A DNA stretch of 64,000 nt from Sinonovacula constricta. Its lineage: Eukaryota; Mollusca; Bivalvia; Cardiida; Solecurtidae. The notes under the pieces were generated by a model. The model had not been told where the DNA came from, ran no database searches, and saw only the letters and a program-made list of their open reading frames with translations. This document shows, piece by piece, positions 1 through 13,890 of the stretch; positions within the stretch are counted from its first letter, which is position 1; every line of letters begins with the position of its first letter. Position numbers and translations under genes: made by a program. The stretch covers positions 6,172,370-6,236,369 of the forward strand of contig CM017567.1 of the NCBI GenBank assembly GCA_007844125.1, written 5' to 3'.

Positions 1-3000
1 GGAAAATTGATAAAATCAATCAGGTTTTATAACCATTTTTTTAATTTGGAATACGATTAACTGTAAATAGGTTTTAACTTTAATCTTTCCAAGTCACTAG
101 GTTATTTGACAGTGCAATGACATTTACAGCGACGGCTTACCGCAAGCCAAAGTAGTATATTCAGTTTATTTAAATTTAACAACTAGTGAATGTGTTGTGC
201 CGATATAAGGAAGTTTACTGTGCTAATAATTTAATAGTGTGTAAGCATTTATTCGCATTTATAACAATAAAGCTAATATAATTCATATAAAATGTTTCCA
301 AGTTCTCTGTATCTGCTAATTAAATTATTTATAATTAAAAAAAGAAAATTAATCGATTAAATAAATACAATCTAGGCGGGTTTGCTTATTTTCCTTCTTC
401 GGTATAACCGATGGCACAGTGATATAGCATGCATAGTGATGTAAGATGGTTAACTTGCGTACATATGCTAAAAACAATTAATGATAAAGCATAAAATTAA
501 GTTACCATCGTGGGATAATATCCTTTGAGCAAAATTGCTAATGATTTTTAATAATGATTGTGTGTTAAGTTTTTTTTGTAATTATGACAAAAATGCATTA
601 AAGAACGTGCATGTATGTCAAGTACGAAAAGAAAAATGATAAGCTCATAATTTTATAGAAATGGCAATAATTATTACAGATCAGGACATGATTTATTCAA
701 ATTAATTATTTTCTTTTAATAAAGTCAGATAATATTTCTATAATTCTAACGCGTTGCCTTTCAAATTTTACTTTAAAATTCCTTTGAGTTGGGAGTAAAA
801 ATGTTTAATCTAGAAGTATTTCTAAATAAAACTAAATTGAAATAACGGGTTAAAAACACGTTAATGCTGACAGAAACGGTACGCATAATTTTAGCCAGGC
901 CCAACTTTTCTTCTATTTAATTATTAGTATAAGATTTGTTCAAGAAATTACAGCCGCCGCCTTTTCTGTCCTCCTATTGGTTCCCTTTAGAGCCGTTTTA
1001 AGTCAATGATAAATACACTACTGCAAAAAGTTCTCCTGATTAACACGTTATTCTAATTCTAAGCACCGAAGTTAATCAGGTCGAATTTGTATAATCAAAT
1101 AACGTTTATATATAAATAAACTGGTATTTATTGTTGTATTTATTTACATATATACTCACTGTATATCCACCTCACTAAACGGAGATAGTTAAATTACGAA
1201 GCCTCTTGTGTTTAAATAAAGAATAAATCATAATATCATAAATTTTTCCTGATTGATCCCTACGCTTTGAAATTGTTTTTCAATGGGACCTTGTTTCAAT
1301 TTGAAAACGAGATTCCTATGAAGCAAAAAATGGTTATAGTGAGATTTTATCATATAATCTATGTCTGAACATTGTATATACAAGTTCTCGGACTAAAGCT
1401 TCAGTTTTGAATAATATTAGTTATTTTCTAAGACTTCCTTAATCATCTCCATTAAAGTCTTTAGGATACATTTCTTAAAAGTGCACCTCAGCTTACATTA
1501 ATTAACCTCTAATTAGCTACTCTATATGAGATGTTACGGATGATAGAAATACTCATGGACTTCACACTGGTGACATAATTTCTTATTAACATTTAAGGAC
1601 GCTTCCTTGGTGAAAGCTAAATGTACATAACATTCTCAAGTTATTTCCGAATAATGAGGGCGGAAGTCTTAAATAGTTACTTAGGAGAGAAAAATGCTTG
1701 CTAGTTAGATGGCATTGTGTTGTGTCACATTGCATTTTATTCAAAGTACGTGTTTATATGGCCAAATTCATTTACAGTCAATTCTTAAGACCGCTAAGGT
1801 TCGTAAAATAAGTTACATAACGTAGAAATGAACACAGGCTCCTAACTTTTGTTCTGTAAATCTGACAAAGGTCTTCTTTTCGTTCTGTTTTAACAACAAT
1901 CAAACACAATCAATTATGCAAATTGTATGCATTAAAGTGTGTACTTATGTTACAGAGCTTTCGTTCGCTAGTGCAAAGAATGTGAATTAAAAGGAAGAAC
2001 ATTTGCTTTATAAGAAAGAATATAATCCAAAAATGTTTTGAACTTCGGCAGACTTTACTGGTACATTAACAAAAATGGAACCCTCGATGTGGTAAATTGA
2101 ACATCATTGATAGTTATTTATATTTGTAGACAGCACGGATTTACAGACGTATTTCTCTTACTTTCATTTATAGCTTATATGTTGCAGTTTGTTTGTTGTT
2201 TGTTGTTTGTTTATTGTTATTTGTGTGAGAGTAAATTGCATGTTACATCGAGTATATTTCATTCTCAAAACAACTCATCATTGTAGGCATTTTTATTAAA
2301 CAGGCTCGTTTTTAACTTTAACTAATTGATTTTTATTTCACCTTTTATCAATCGCCAACTTAGTAGAATGTGTTTGCTACAACTTAACGTATCCAAATAA
2401 GGGTGGTTTGTCTATCATATTATTTCTCTAAACTTTGTCATGGCAGTCAATTAAATGCAGCAAGTAAATGAAACTGTCCATAATAATTACAAAACTTGTA
2501 TGAAATAAATAAACAACGAGTACTATAGAGTGGTTGGCCTTACATATACATGTATACCATACAGTATAGCCCGGTTGTGTCCAAATATCATTTCAAAAAG
2601 TTACCTGTACTCACAAAACCAGTTGGACGAAGGTAAGATTCTTTCATTTAATATTTGAATAACTTTTATATGGTATGAAATGCTGGATTTTTTTTTAAGA
2701 ACATACCTTTATAAAGGTATATCTCTACAGATGTACAGTATACATAACTAATGAACACATTAGATATAAGATCTTCATGTGTTTTTTTTTCTAATTTATA
2801 TTCTCTTTATTTAACACAGAAACTTTTTACTTGTAACTGATAAAACAATGATGTTTCGAAAATACCTCTTTTATAAAATTTATTTAATCCATGATGTCAA
2901 GCTATATTCTAAAGCAACAATCATATTGAGCAATTATTATTATAATGTTCAATTTAGAATTCAATGGCCTTGATGATTAAGTAATGCGTCGTAAATATCA

Positions 3001-5737
3001 ACAAATATACACAACATATCCACTAAATTACATTTACTGTTTGCAAATGGTAATAAAATGAGCTAATTGTATATTTATATAACGCTTTAAGATGGCATAA
3101 TATCTCTATGAAAAAGTATTTTAAGAAAAAAGTAAAATATTAAGACACACAAACTGTATTTTAGCTCTATCTACATGTCATTACAATATGGAGGCGTAAT
3201 CACTATTCAATTAAACTAAAACTCACATGTATCTATGTGTTCAACTGAAATATATGACTAAAACTAAGGCAATAAATAGAGTTATATAATTTATATAATA
3301 TAAATACGCCAAGAGGTATTCTAAATGTTGTTAAAAACTAAAACAATATAAAACACAACGCGAAATAATAAATGTGACTGGGATATATTTTCATTAAACA
3401 AAAGTTTTTTTTAAACAATCCTACGAAATTTAAATATTTCTCGTCAGTTACAAAACTTTAGCATAAGATGGATCCTTCGCGAAACCACAAAAACGGTAGC
3501 TTTTATAAACCATAACGTGAGTTAGGACAAATTTTTCGTGTGGTGTGTGTTTCGGCGTAGCTGTCTTACCTTATATTTGAACTACTTAGGGATGTCGACG
3601 CAAGGCAAACCCGGATGATTATGAAAGCGGTTATCATTTGTTGACACTGTCTATTGAATCAGTATACTTACCTTAAACATCGCATTTAGAACTAAAATCA
3701 GTCCCTACCAGTGTATACTACGTTTTTATATATTTGTATTATAACAGATGTATTTGAATCGCAAAAAAACAAAAACATTTTCAGTATGAATATTTTTAGA
3801 TATATGCATGACCGTAGGGCTACGTATATTTTGAAAGAAATCACTTAAACAACTTAAAATGTACGATTTAACTTGAAACCATATGCAAATTGTATCTTAT
3901 GACACTTCAGCAAACAGAAGCCTGGTATGCATTATTCTTTCCGTGTATATTTTTATTGTGTGATATCATTTTACGTTATAAATTTAAATATGTCATTACT
4001 AATTTTGATATATTAGTTATGTAGCATATGCCTTGAGTGTGAAAATTTGTGTTTTCATCTATAAATGGACACCGTGCCTTGTAAGTTGTATTATAGTTTT
4101 TTTTCTGTTATAGATAAGAATCGAAATAAAAAGCAAATTATATGTTCAATATTTAAACGAATGGAACATAAATGTTTGTTCTTTGAAACTACAATATATT
4201 TTGGCAGATTTTTAATATTTTTCTTTCCTTTGTTAATTTGATATCTTTCGGAGGAGACCGAAGCCTTTAAATTTGGACATCATATTAATTTTCAAAATAA
4301 ATATAAGCTTCCCTTAAGTAAGAATAAAAAACCTTAGAACAGGTGAAACAAAGACGTGCTCTTTTAATTAAAGAGTTAAAAGAGACTTTTAGAAATATGA
4401 TTTTAATATGTTTCTGCCACAATACGTCAGCCAGTCATGTAATCATCCAGTTATAGAACTACCATTTCATTTGCAAATATATGAAAATATGCTGTACAAG
4501 GCCGCTGCACATTTTATAAAGTTCTGTACTAAAATATGTGTCTGTCTATGATATAACCACAATAAGAACGGAGCGTCTCCTGTGTCATTGTCTGATATTT
4601 ACATTTATATCGTTAATCTTCCTAATCTTACTATATGGTATTGTATGTTATAAAAATATCGGATATATGGCTCAAAGAAAGAAAGAAATAATGTTGATTT
4701 TCACCTGTTAAAGTGGTGGTAGGGTGACCCTTTGACATATGTGTTCTCAAGGGATCAATATATAGTGTAATTACCACTGGTGTTATTAAAAGTAAACTTC
4801 ATTTCCAGTTAATTTTATTATTACATTATCCAGTGTATATTTCAATATAATGTTGCAAATAGCACCATAGGGAACTTTACAATAATATGTCTTTCTAAAA
4901 CCGCTCACGTTTCCCTGCAGAGCCGATTGAACCACACATAGCATTAGGTGGAGCGACCCAGTAAAAGACACAATTTGACAGAAAGAGTATGGCGTGTCGG
5001 ATAAAATGAACTGCAAACAGCGGAAGGTTGTATAGGCGTGTAAATGCGTCAGCATGGATTTATAAACTTCAAATCGTCAGACCGCTGAGCTGCAACGTAA
5101 AAGATGCGCGCCATAACGTCATGCTATGTGGGGTTCAGTAAATGGCGGAAAAAATCACGTTCAGTAAATGGCAGGAAACGACGTTGTCATTAAATGACGC
5201 TGACGTTCCCTTGATTTCAAATATGGCAGCATCCATAAACGTTTGCTTACATTTGAACAGAGCAATCGTTTTAGTTTAACTCTTGAAAAAGTCCATTTTA
5301 GAAAAATATATTATTTCAATATCTCGTCATTAGCTAATTTGTTTACCGACAATAACAAATGACGCAATCAGTTTAAATGCAAACTTGGAATGGTCTTGAA
5401 TATGCATCCAATGTAAGACGCAAACAAACTGTACGTGTCATCGACAATCAAGAGTTTTGATCATTTCCTCCTTGTGCTGTGAAATAAGTTGACTTGTGTT
5501 TCCTTTGAAATTGATGAAGTGTTCGTTGAAATATGTTATGCAGTTTTGCTAAAATTGTATTCTGAGAAACGTAAATTCAATGTGAAGATTTCAGGTAACA
5601 AAAGTTACAAATACTGATGAATTCGGAAGTCGTTACCATATGAAGAAAAAATAATTTCTTCTAGTAAAAGTACATATAATCCTTTTCGAAATACCTTTTA
5701 TTTTTGGTTTGTTAAATGTATATAATATTATTGAATG
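1..5737. other. AT-rich stretch without a recognisable gene
   Basis: I see no coding signature, RNA gene or clear transposon here. Stop codons are dense in all frames. The longest frame (minus, 4786-5055, 89 codons) shows no domain and looks like chance. Near 5132-5190 a short phrase, GTTCAGTAAATGGC, occurs twice about 28 bp apart next to several TGACG-like words, but this is too little to call a regulatory element. The composition fits an intron or intergenic spacer. Confidence 0.6.
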
Positions 5738-5768
5738 TTGCTTTAAATGGCACTGCCATTTAAAGCAA
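5738..5768. repeat. Near-perfect palindrome (15-bp arms, 1-bp spacer)
   Basis: The left arm TTGCTTTAAATGGCA at 5738-5752 is followed by a single C and then its exact reverse complement at 5754-5768. Allowing one mismatch, the symmetry extends by about four bases on each side (5734-5772). It could extrude as a cruciform, or encode a hairpin if transcribed. No flanking target-site duplication or terminator context is apparent, so the role is unknown. Confidence 0.85.
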
Positions 5769-6081
5769 TATTACTGCTTTACAAATATAATGCATAATTG
5801 AAAGAAACTATAAAGGCAGCCCTTTTCCATTGAATAAGAATTTGTAATTCAATTAGCAACACAAACTTACAAATAGCCACTGGGGTCCCATAAATATAAT
5901 CACTTTGAAGTAGCTGTTATAGATACTAGTTAAAGCAATCTATGGATTTGCTGCTAAAAGCCAAATGTCTCTGGAGACACTCTGTACGAAAGTCTTAGTT
6001 TCTTGGCTGAATTCTGGATACTTAAGCTAGTCTTGATTCTAAAATCTTGGGTTTGCTGTGTTGTTGTTGTTTGTTTGTTTA

Positions 6082-6200
6082 ATGAGTCATCACAGATTTG
6101 CTTTTACTTTTACATTTGGCTTGCACGTAATTACCGTTGTCCTGGGCCTTTTCAACTTTTGGTATATGTTAAATGCTTAGAGGAGCGGCCCTGTCTTTGT
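6082..6200 (+). repeat. Dispersed repeat, copy 1 (partner at 53765)
   Basis: About 115 bp aligns by eye with 53765-53880 in the same orientation. Shared words include GAGTCATCACA (GACTCATCACA in the partner), TTGGCTTGCA, GCCTTTTC and TTTGGTATATGTT. Identity is roughly 70-75%, with small indels. A 70-codon open frame crosses it but is not conserved in the partner, so this is an old non-coding repeat fragment, not an exon. Confidence 0.55.
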
Positions 6201-8318
6201 TTAGAACACAATTAAAACCGATTTCACTGTCGTTTTAATGGCATTCCTGTGCACTATTGCGCACGATTGTTCCTGAGAGAGTCGGGTATATTTCCGACGT
6301 TAGGTTTAAAACAATATGTGCTCCGATAAAGTCGGTTGCCTTATCTTACTACACTTTCTGTATATTACTTTGGAAGGAAAAGTCAAACAGGTACATGCAT
6401 GGTGCATTAATTTTGATTTGACTCATGTGGGATAAAACCTACCCCTTTAAGAACAACAATGGGTATTGCTAATTAATATTTCGTAGGATTAGTTCTGTTC
6501 TATATTTTCAAGTTAAACTTTCGTGTATAAGCTTCAACATTTTGCGTAGGCATATTTGAGAAACAAGTCTGAAAGTTCCGTCAGTTAAACTAAATGATGC
6601 TATGTGTATAGTCATGTCTTTTTATGTTTATTAGCTACACTCGACATAGAATTATTTTAAGATACACTAGTGTGCAATACTGTAATAGTCTTCTGCATGC
6701 TTCAGTGTATGGAATCATCGACCTGTTTCACATTCAGCCACTGAGAAGTAATATTTCCACTTTTAATGTTACCGTGTAACTTTTTCAGCATGCGTCAAAA
6801 GTTTATTGTGATAAATAAATATTTATCTTTTACAAGTGATTTCGATTTTGCCCTATATATTTTCAGTGCTTTGTTATTACCAGCAAGATAGATAGACCGT
6901 TTTTTGTTTTTACGTGTTGGAGTTTTCATTTTTTGAAAGATAATTTTACGTACACCATATCCATAACAACCATATATCCACTTATAAAATCCGTTTATAA
7001 AAATAACGAGATACTTAAGTTATTTGCTATAAATATTTACCTTCACTTAAAACATTATTGAAAACAGCATGCAAAACTGCTTCATTTAGTGCTTATATAA
7101 CCTACAGCTCAATGTGACAATAAAACAAACTAACGTGCGGTCAAATTATGGTACTTGTTGATTAAGTATGCATAACGCGCATTTTCATATCTAGATGCAA
7201 TGCAACATTTTTATTGGCGATGTTTTGTTTTTAATTGAACATATATGCATAGTTTGAAAACTATACTAAGGTGTTTTCATAGCAACACACACTAACTATA
7301 CGATTGTCATACATATGCTCTTTTAAAAAACTGCATGCTTAATAGTATATGACTTCATTGAAACGGCTTTCGTTTAACAACTTAACTGTATTAAATAATG
7401 TATTAAAATAATTGGGGGTAATACCTCAAGAGCTTTTGCTATTTATATAACTCTGCTTAAAGATTTATGGATACACAGGTTTAAACTAGAGAAAGACGTT
7501 GTTCAATCCTTTTGATGGTTGAGTTTGGATAATATCCCATCAAGACACTAATAGAAAAAATGCACAATAATTAGAGTATTCTTCTTTAGGCCGTTTTAGA
7601 ATATTTAAAATTAATTTTGTCAGTTTAGGATCATGTTTATTTTCAAATTATTTCAGCCGAAGAGCATGGTTTTCCCATCATTTATTTGTGTTTGTCAATT
7701 TTCAAAAAAGTAAGAAATATATCATTTAATTGAATTACGGAAAGAGGTTGAATTTTCTTTATAGTATCTCTTAACCGGATCGACACGTGCTTCTTTGTAC
7801 GATACTTAAACATTTGTAATTTAAATTGCATTGGTAATTATTCTAGAAAATGGCACCATTGTACACATATATGTTTACCAATTTCCAAACTATTGGAATC
7901 TATAGAAGCGTCGTGTCAACGTTGGTTCCAGTGATATGAGTGTCACTGGCTCTATTCCTTAATTAGAATGATATGGTTATTGATATGGAATGACGTAATT
8001 TACGAAATCAGTCGCGCATTAAGTTTAATGAAACATGTCAATGTAATCAATAAAACGCAAATGTATGTCATTAACATCAACACAATAAATTAAGGTTACA
8101 TACAACTGAGTTTTGAAAGGATGATACCGTGCTGTATGTTTAAATGCCTGTTTTCTTTTTGCTTTGAAAAGAACTTAAAGGTTTGCATGATTTTATTTAA
8201 ATTAAATAATTGTAAACCGCTACCATACACTTCAAGAACTTCACATATATCAACGGACATAATGTACAACATATCCTAAATTCTTATGCTGATTTGGTAT
8301 AAATGCCTGTCTATGCCC
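6201..8318. other. AT-rich stretch, nothing recognised
   Basis: I can support no coding frame, RNA or repeat. Composition and stop density are like the rest of the gene-free DNA in the window. Confidence 0.5.
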
Positions 8319-8351
8319 GACAGACAGACTGACAGAGACAGACAGAGACAG

Positions 8352-8426
<75 letters not shown>

Positions 8427-8472
8427 GACAGAGTGACAGAGACAGAGAGACAAAGAGACAAAGACAGAGAGA
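8319..8472. repeat. (GACA)n microsatellite
   Basis: This is about 150 bp of GACA units. The centre, roughly 8355-8425, is almost pure CAGA/GACA. The flanks are degenerate, with GAGACA and AAAGAC variants. Because the unit is 4 bp, frames stay open on both strands and give spurious Asp/Arg/Gln/Thr and Cys/Leu/Ser/Val ORFs (8250-8573 minus, 8286-8498 plus). These are not genes. Confidence 0.95.
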
Positions 8473-9656
8473 ACGTGGGGGCGTTGATGATCAATTAACC
8501 AAACGGCATATGCGCGCATATAAAGCAAAGTGTCTAAATTGATGAATACAGAGAATATGTCAAGGTCGTGCAATTATATCATTTCAATATGATGCACACA
8601 GATAAACAACACTTTCTGTTTGATGTAATTTATGTCTATGTATAGACACATATAATAATATATAGGGGCGAAGAGATTTCTGTATAACCTCTTAAACTGT
8701 CGTCCATACTATTCTAAATGAGACAGCGGCTATAGTTGTTAATGTTTCGTATAGACCTGTAAACCCAAACTATCTCATAAGGCCGGGGTATTTGCATAAT
8801 ATTTTCCGAGAAAAGGCTAGGCGTTTCCAGGAACGAAGCCATATTTAGGAGTCATTTTCATTTCTGTTTTAAATACACAATTGAAAGTCTAACTAAATTT
8901 TATGTTACTATTGCATGGTTACTTAAACTAGAAAATTCTTTGAAAAGGAAACAAATCATCATTCATTCATTATAAAGCTAAACATCAATGTGTAATTGAA
9001 AATGCATACATGTAGTCCGTTGGTGTCTGTTGCGACTCACAATATATATACATCGCTAATGTTTATTACACAGTCAGATTTATAATTCGAATGCCCATAA
9101 AAGACAGATTTAACGAGAAGACACTTAAATAACTGTTAAGCTCGATTAGTACCATTGGAAAAACACAGCGTGTACTTAGTTATAAGCATATCTATATGAA
9201 CGATGCTGGTTCTGAATGTTAGTTTTAAAAGTTGTTACTTATAATGGGTAGATATTTAAACAGCTAGGCGCTGTATGTACCACAACTTGCTCTTAGTTAT
9301 AAGCTTTGCTATATATTTTTATGCCGGATCAGAATGTTTGCATAGTTTTAAAAGCTGCTACTTAACATAGGGTTTAAGCGAGATAGATACATTTAAATGT
9401 CTATCACATTTTGCTATTTTTAATTTGACAGATACGCGTTTCGGTGAGAGGTGAAATTGTATAACCTACTCGTGATATGAATAATGCACAATGCAATGTT
9501 TCCACGACACTTTTCCTGTCTGTATTCTGAAACAGGTTCACTTTATACTGCTGCATTATTTGGAACATTGTTTGAATACAAAACGTACAATTAAATTATG
9601 ATTAATATGTTTCCAGTTTGCTGGAAAAGAAGTTAAAAGCGAATGAAATTTGGCTT
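8473..9656. other. AT-rich stretch, nothing recognised
   Basis: Near 9130-9400 there are two loosely similar passages ending in AGTTTTAAAAG(T/C)TG(T/C)TACTTA. They suggest a small, old local duplication, but the match is too short to delimit. No gene is visible. Confidence 0.4.
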
Positions 9657-9720
9657 TTTAATAGGTAAATAAGAAAAGGTCCTATCAAAATTTCCATAGA
9701 TATTTAAATAAACTTGTATT
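9657..9720 (-). repeat. End fragment of a dispersed element (family shared with 35983, 46597, 48647)
   Basis: The words AATAGGTAAATAAGAAAAGG and TCCTATCAAAATTT occur here. Their reverse complement ends the element at 46319-46637, where the right edge reads TTCTTATTTACCTATT. A TTTAAATAT-like stretch follows inside the element in both places. I infer a fragment of one moderately repetitive element in minus orientation. No protein is visible. Confidence 0.65.
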
Positions 9721-11994
9721 GCCCGCTTTGTTTCGATTTTGTTTATTTTGATCAAATCTAATGTAGCTTATCCCGTCTAAAATGGCATTCAGCGCTTAAG
9801 ACCAATATCAGCAAATGCAATGTTCCTGGGTAACTTCTTTATTAAGCGTAATGATGTACACGTAATACAATGTATTTTCTGTGTAAATTTGACAGTTGCC
9901 TTTCTATAAATGTTATGTTAAAGAAGCTATCCTTACCGATCAATTTATAAGAAGCACAGTATTAAAGGGCAGCCCGTTCCTTCCAAGTACTGAAATCTTT
10001 ACTTCAAAAGCGATATATGTACGGTCATTATTGAAATCTCCACATCAGACACATTAACGGAGTTGTTAAGACGTAACAATTGAATTACTCTTGATTAAAC
10101 CTTAAAGCCAATGGTCTCTGATGGGCAAGTTGTATGAACGTTGTTTTTTTGGGGGGGAATTCTGTGTCTTGTCTGATCGGTCAATGAAACTCAATTAAAC
10201 TCTTCGCCAATAAAAGCCAACACCGCTTTTCTGCATAGTCGTGAAATGTTGAAGTGTCTTTGCGAAATACGCTGTTCATTCAAGCATAACATACAACGTT
10301 TAAGTGTACAAGGTTGTGATCATCGTGTATTCATAAGGTACTACACTTCACTAATGTACATCCAATTCTTAACTATGTAAATTGTTACGCAATTTGATAG
10401 TTCCAAGCATGTCTAAAACCATTAGTTTTAGGCTTAACTGATTTTAATAACTCATGTTAGCATAATTGAATTGTCACAGTGTGACTATGATTCAACGCGC
10501 TATATATTCGATCTATGAAACGTTGTACACATAATATAGGTTTTGGTAATTTAAAGTGTTTGTGTTACAGGAAAACACTAACTACAACACCATTTACATG
10601 GGGTTTATATATGGAAATGAAGCAGTAATATTTTAACAGTACACTAAAAGACGTCTTTAAGATCAAGTTAAACCTATAAAGACGCGACCACAATGACAAT
10701 ACACAAAAGAAATAGTATAAAGAGAAAGAGTTTAGTGAAGAAATGATATTTGATAAAACTCATTGAATCTGTGTAATTGGTATTGCGTAGAATTTCAAAA
10801 ACATATACCGCTTTAAATTTAAATATTGTAAAAGCGGAAATTATAATTTATATTTTTGTGCACGAAGGAAATCTTTAAAATTCAATGAAAGTATATTTTA
10901 TTTACTCTTTGATGTGAAATGACAAATCCCTTACCTTTGCGGCATTTGTACGTTCGACAACACAGCTCAAGGTAAGTAGTGTGGACATTTACATTAAATA
11001 GCTACATATTAACAGGTACATGTATAATAACATAACGCGTTTTTAATAATAAGTACTGACAAATTAGTTTTAAAATAGAAACCTAATTTAAATCTTTAAA
11101 ATTACAAAGACAGATAGTTGGTTTATGAAATATCCCGTTCGAAATCACGGACATTAAATATCTGTCACATTTTGGTTTATGAATGATGTGATAGAAGAAT
11201 GAGAAAATATAGATGATTATCTTTGTAATGATCTCTTTCTTATACAACCCCATGTATCATTTTAAATAGACACGAAGCATGAGACTAAAATGTTATAGAA
11301 CTATTTTCACTGGGCTTACTGTTTTTCATGATTATTTGAAATTATTTATATTCTGGTTATCTTTTGAACTATAATTTCGTAGGATCTATATAAATAATTC
11401 CTGTTTTTTCTGAAAAAGATAGGATTTTATAAGTGGAATTTTATTCATAGCAGAACAATTAATTATTGTATCTTGTGTCCAGTCAGATTAAATGACTTAA
11501 TCGAACTTGGTTATATTTGATAGTGAAAACACAATTCATCATAAAAAGTTTACTTATTGGTGAAATGTTTTACCATTTTATCTGAAGTTTATTTCACTCC
11601 ACACCTAATGATGTCATTATTATTTATTTATGTTTCGCAACTTCGAACAAAGTATGCATTGTTATTAGCTTGAATGCGTTTACAGCATACTTTATTTTTG
11701 GAAACGTTATATCACATCCCTATTTTTATATAAAAAACAACAACAACAATTGTCTGTGCTTTTTATTATCAACGACGCTTTTGAAATGGAAAATAAACCT
11801 AGATTGCAGAGATTTTATATTACCTGTAGATATATCTGACTATACGAATGCGTTAGTAAAGATATTGAACAATATTGTCTTGTCCATAAGCACACATTTA
11901 TGTAAAAGATGTTTATTATTTTATAGCTCATACAGCTTTGCTGACCGTTTTCATTGGCAAACCTTAAACAATTAAACGATAAAATACTCGTGAA
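9721..11994. other. AT-rich stretch upstream of the LINE remnant
   Basis: No gene is recognised. A 101-codon open frame at 11670-11975 (+) ends just before the LINE remnant. I could not match it to LINE endonuclease or the N-terminal part of the reverse transcriptase. It has no obvious domain, so I treat it as unassigned. Confidence 0.4.
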
Positions 11995-13890
11995 TAAGGC
12001 TGGAAATTTTACATCGACCCACCTTTATAAATAAAGTACTTAATGCGTTCAACTTAGGACCATATTTTTTTTTAAAAAATAGATAAATATATTTTATAGA
12101 AATACTGAATCATGCTGTGTATGCAATTGGTATCTATTGGACCGGTTCCCTGGACACGGCTGCCGTAAAGATGACCCGATATCACCATGAATTTACGTTT
12201 ATATTGTGTGCTGAAATACTGACAGTTATGATACGTGAAACTTTATATAAAATAAATATAGATTAATAATACAGAACTTAAAAAGCACACAGTTTGCAGA
12301 AGATATTTCCCTTATAATTGATGGCATTGAAACATCACTCAATGCTTTTAAACCTTAATGCTTAGTTTGCGGCTTTTATATCAATATTGAGAAACAAAGT
12401 TGATGTGGATTGATAGCAATTATGATTATAAGCTATGACATGAGTTAAATATGAATTGGGATAAGGAGTTTACTCTACTTGGTAAAGGAATTTAACTATA
12501 ATGAAAAGATGATAAAATAGAGTCTTTACTCAAGCCTTGGTCCAGAAAATTACTCCGATAGAAAAAAATAACTGTAATAAAGTCACTTTCTTTACCAAAG
12601 ATAGTCCATTTGAGTCTATCCCGTACAACACAATTCAGGAAAGATGAATACATTTAGAAATCAAACACATTGTTTAGTTGTCTATGGAAAGGTAAACCTA
12701 CTTTGTCATATATTCTTATTACTGATAAAATAAAAAGAAATGCTATATACACTGACACATGGAGGTTTTGGAATGATTAGAATTTCTCCATTTTGTATTT
12801 CATTTAAACAATTTGGATTAGGAAAATGATAACTGAAACAAGAAATAAACCGAGATTGAAATATACTGTAATTTAATCAATGATCCGTTAAAATTTGGCT
12901 CAGAAAATATAATAATAAAAACATATCAAATTGCAAACCCTTTCTGGAAAGATGCATTTAAATATGTATTTTTAATAAAGTTTATTTTGCTGAAAACTTT
13001 TCCCGCAGGACGAAATTAAATCTGATCATCTATGATAAAATACAATGTAAAGGCCGGGGAAACCCCATCTTTTAGAAGAAATAAGTGTATTGGACTTGGG
13101 CGTAAATAGCATAAAAATATTATTAACAGTGAATGGACTCATTTTAATATTGAATTGTTCTACTAATAATATAGTTATATATGTTATTTGTTAGAATATT
13201 CTCTTATCAGCAGTGAACGAATACCTAAAAAGACCAATATTAACCTATTTTCTATTATTCCAACAACCATTCCTGCCTTTACATATTGTTATTATTCTAG
13301 GTACATGTAAGGGATGTTCAAGAATGTATGACAGGTTAATCAAAAGTCCATTTTACCCGACTTCCATAGAAAGAATAGGAGGGATTTTGAAATGCTTTTA
13401 GCAAAAATAACATTCTTAAAGAATTCAAAGTCCCATTCATTGGCACAAAGAACTTAGATCTCCAATTTCGCATTAACCAAAGAGTTATTGCCATAAACTA
13501 CAAAACTACTACAAAAGATGAATATAAAACCATGTAACAAATGTAGCTTCTGCAGTAAAGAAGCAGAGACATGTCAATACATATTATTCAACTGTCCTAC
13601 TTTCAAACGTATTTGAAAATATTTTAAAGCGGTTGTTTTTTTAAATAAATGTTTTGACATCTACTTTTAGCTCATCCTTTTTGTTGGAGGGAGGGCGATA
13701 TACACTTTTATAAAATACTTAATATTATGTTGATCATGGCAAAGCAATACACTTTAAGAAACAAAGTAAAAAGGGCATAAACCAAATATTCAGGCATTTA
13801 TACACAGAATTGTTAAACAGTTTAAAATAGATAAATATAGCTTAATATACAATGTATGGGCTAATTTCAATAAGCTTATTTAAATGCCAG
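11995..13890 (+). pseudogene. Decayed non-LTR retrotransposon (LINE) reverse transcriptase, 5'-truncated
   Basis: LINE reverse transcriptases copy element RNA into the genome by target-primed reverse transcription. Family motifs can be read in the expected order, in shifting frames: KVLNAFNLGPYFF (about 12030-12075), ESCCVCN (about 12105), GCRKDDPISP (12158-12187, matching the family GCRQGDPISP), FILCAEIL (12198-12221, another frame), FAEDISLIIDG (12293-12325, matching the FADD catalytic motif with D to E), GFYINIEK (about 12370), thumb-like LLKPWSRK and FLWKGK-like phrases (12510-12700), and a Cys-rich knuckle CNKCSFCSKEAET (13533 on). GGRAIYTF (about 13686) and KPNIQAF (about 13779) end the C-terminal tail. 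Many stops and frameshifts, plus the altered catalytic Asp, show it is inactive. No endonuclease, ORF1 or target-site duplication was found. The motif style resembles L1/Tx1-type LINEs. The clade is an inference. Confidence 0.85.

Noticed and set aside
8250..8573. Cys/Leu/Ser/Val-rich and Asp/Arg/Gln/Thr-rich ORFs on both strands
   Set aside because: They are translations of the GACA microsatellite.
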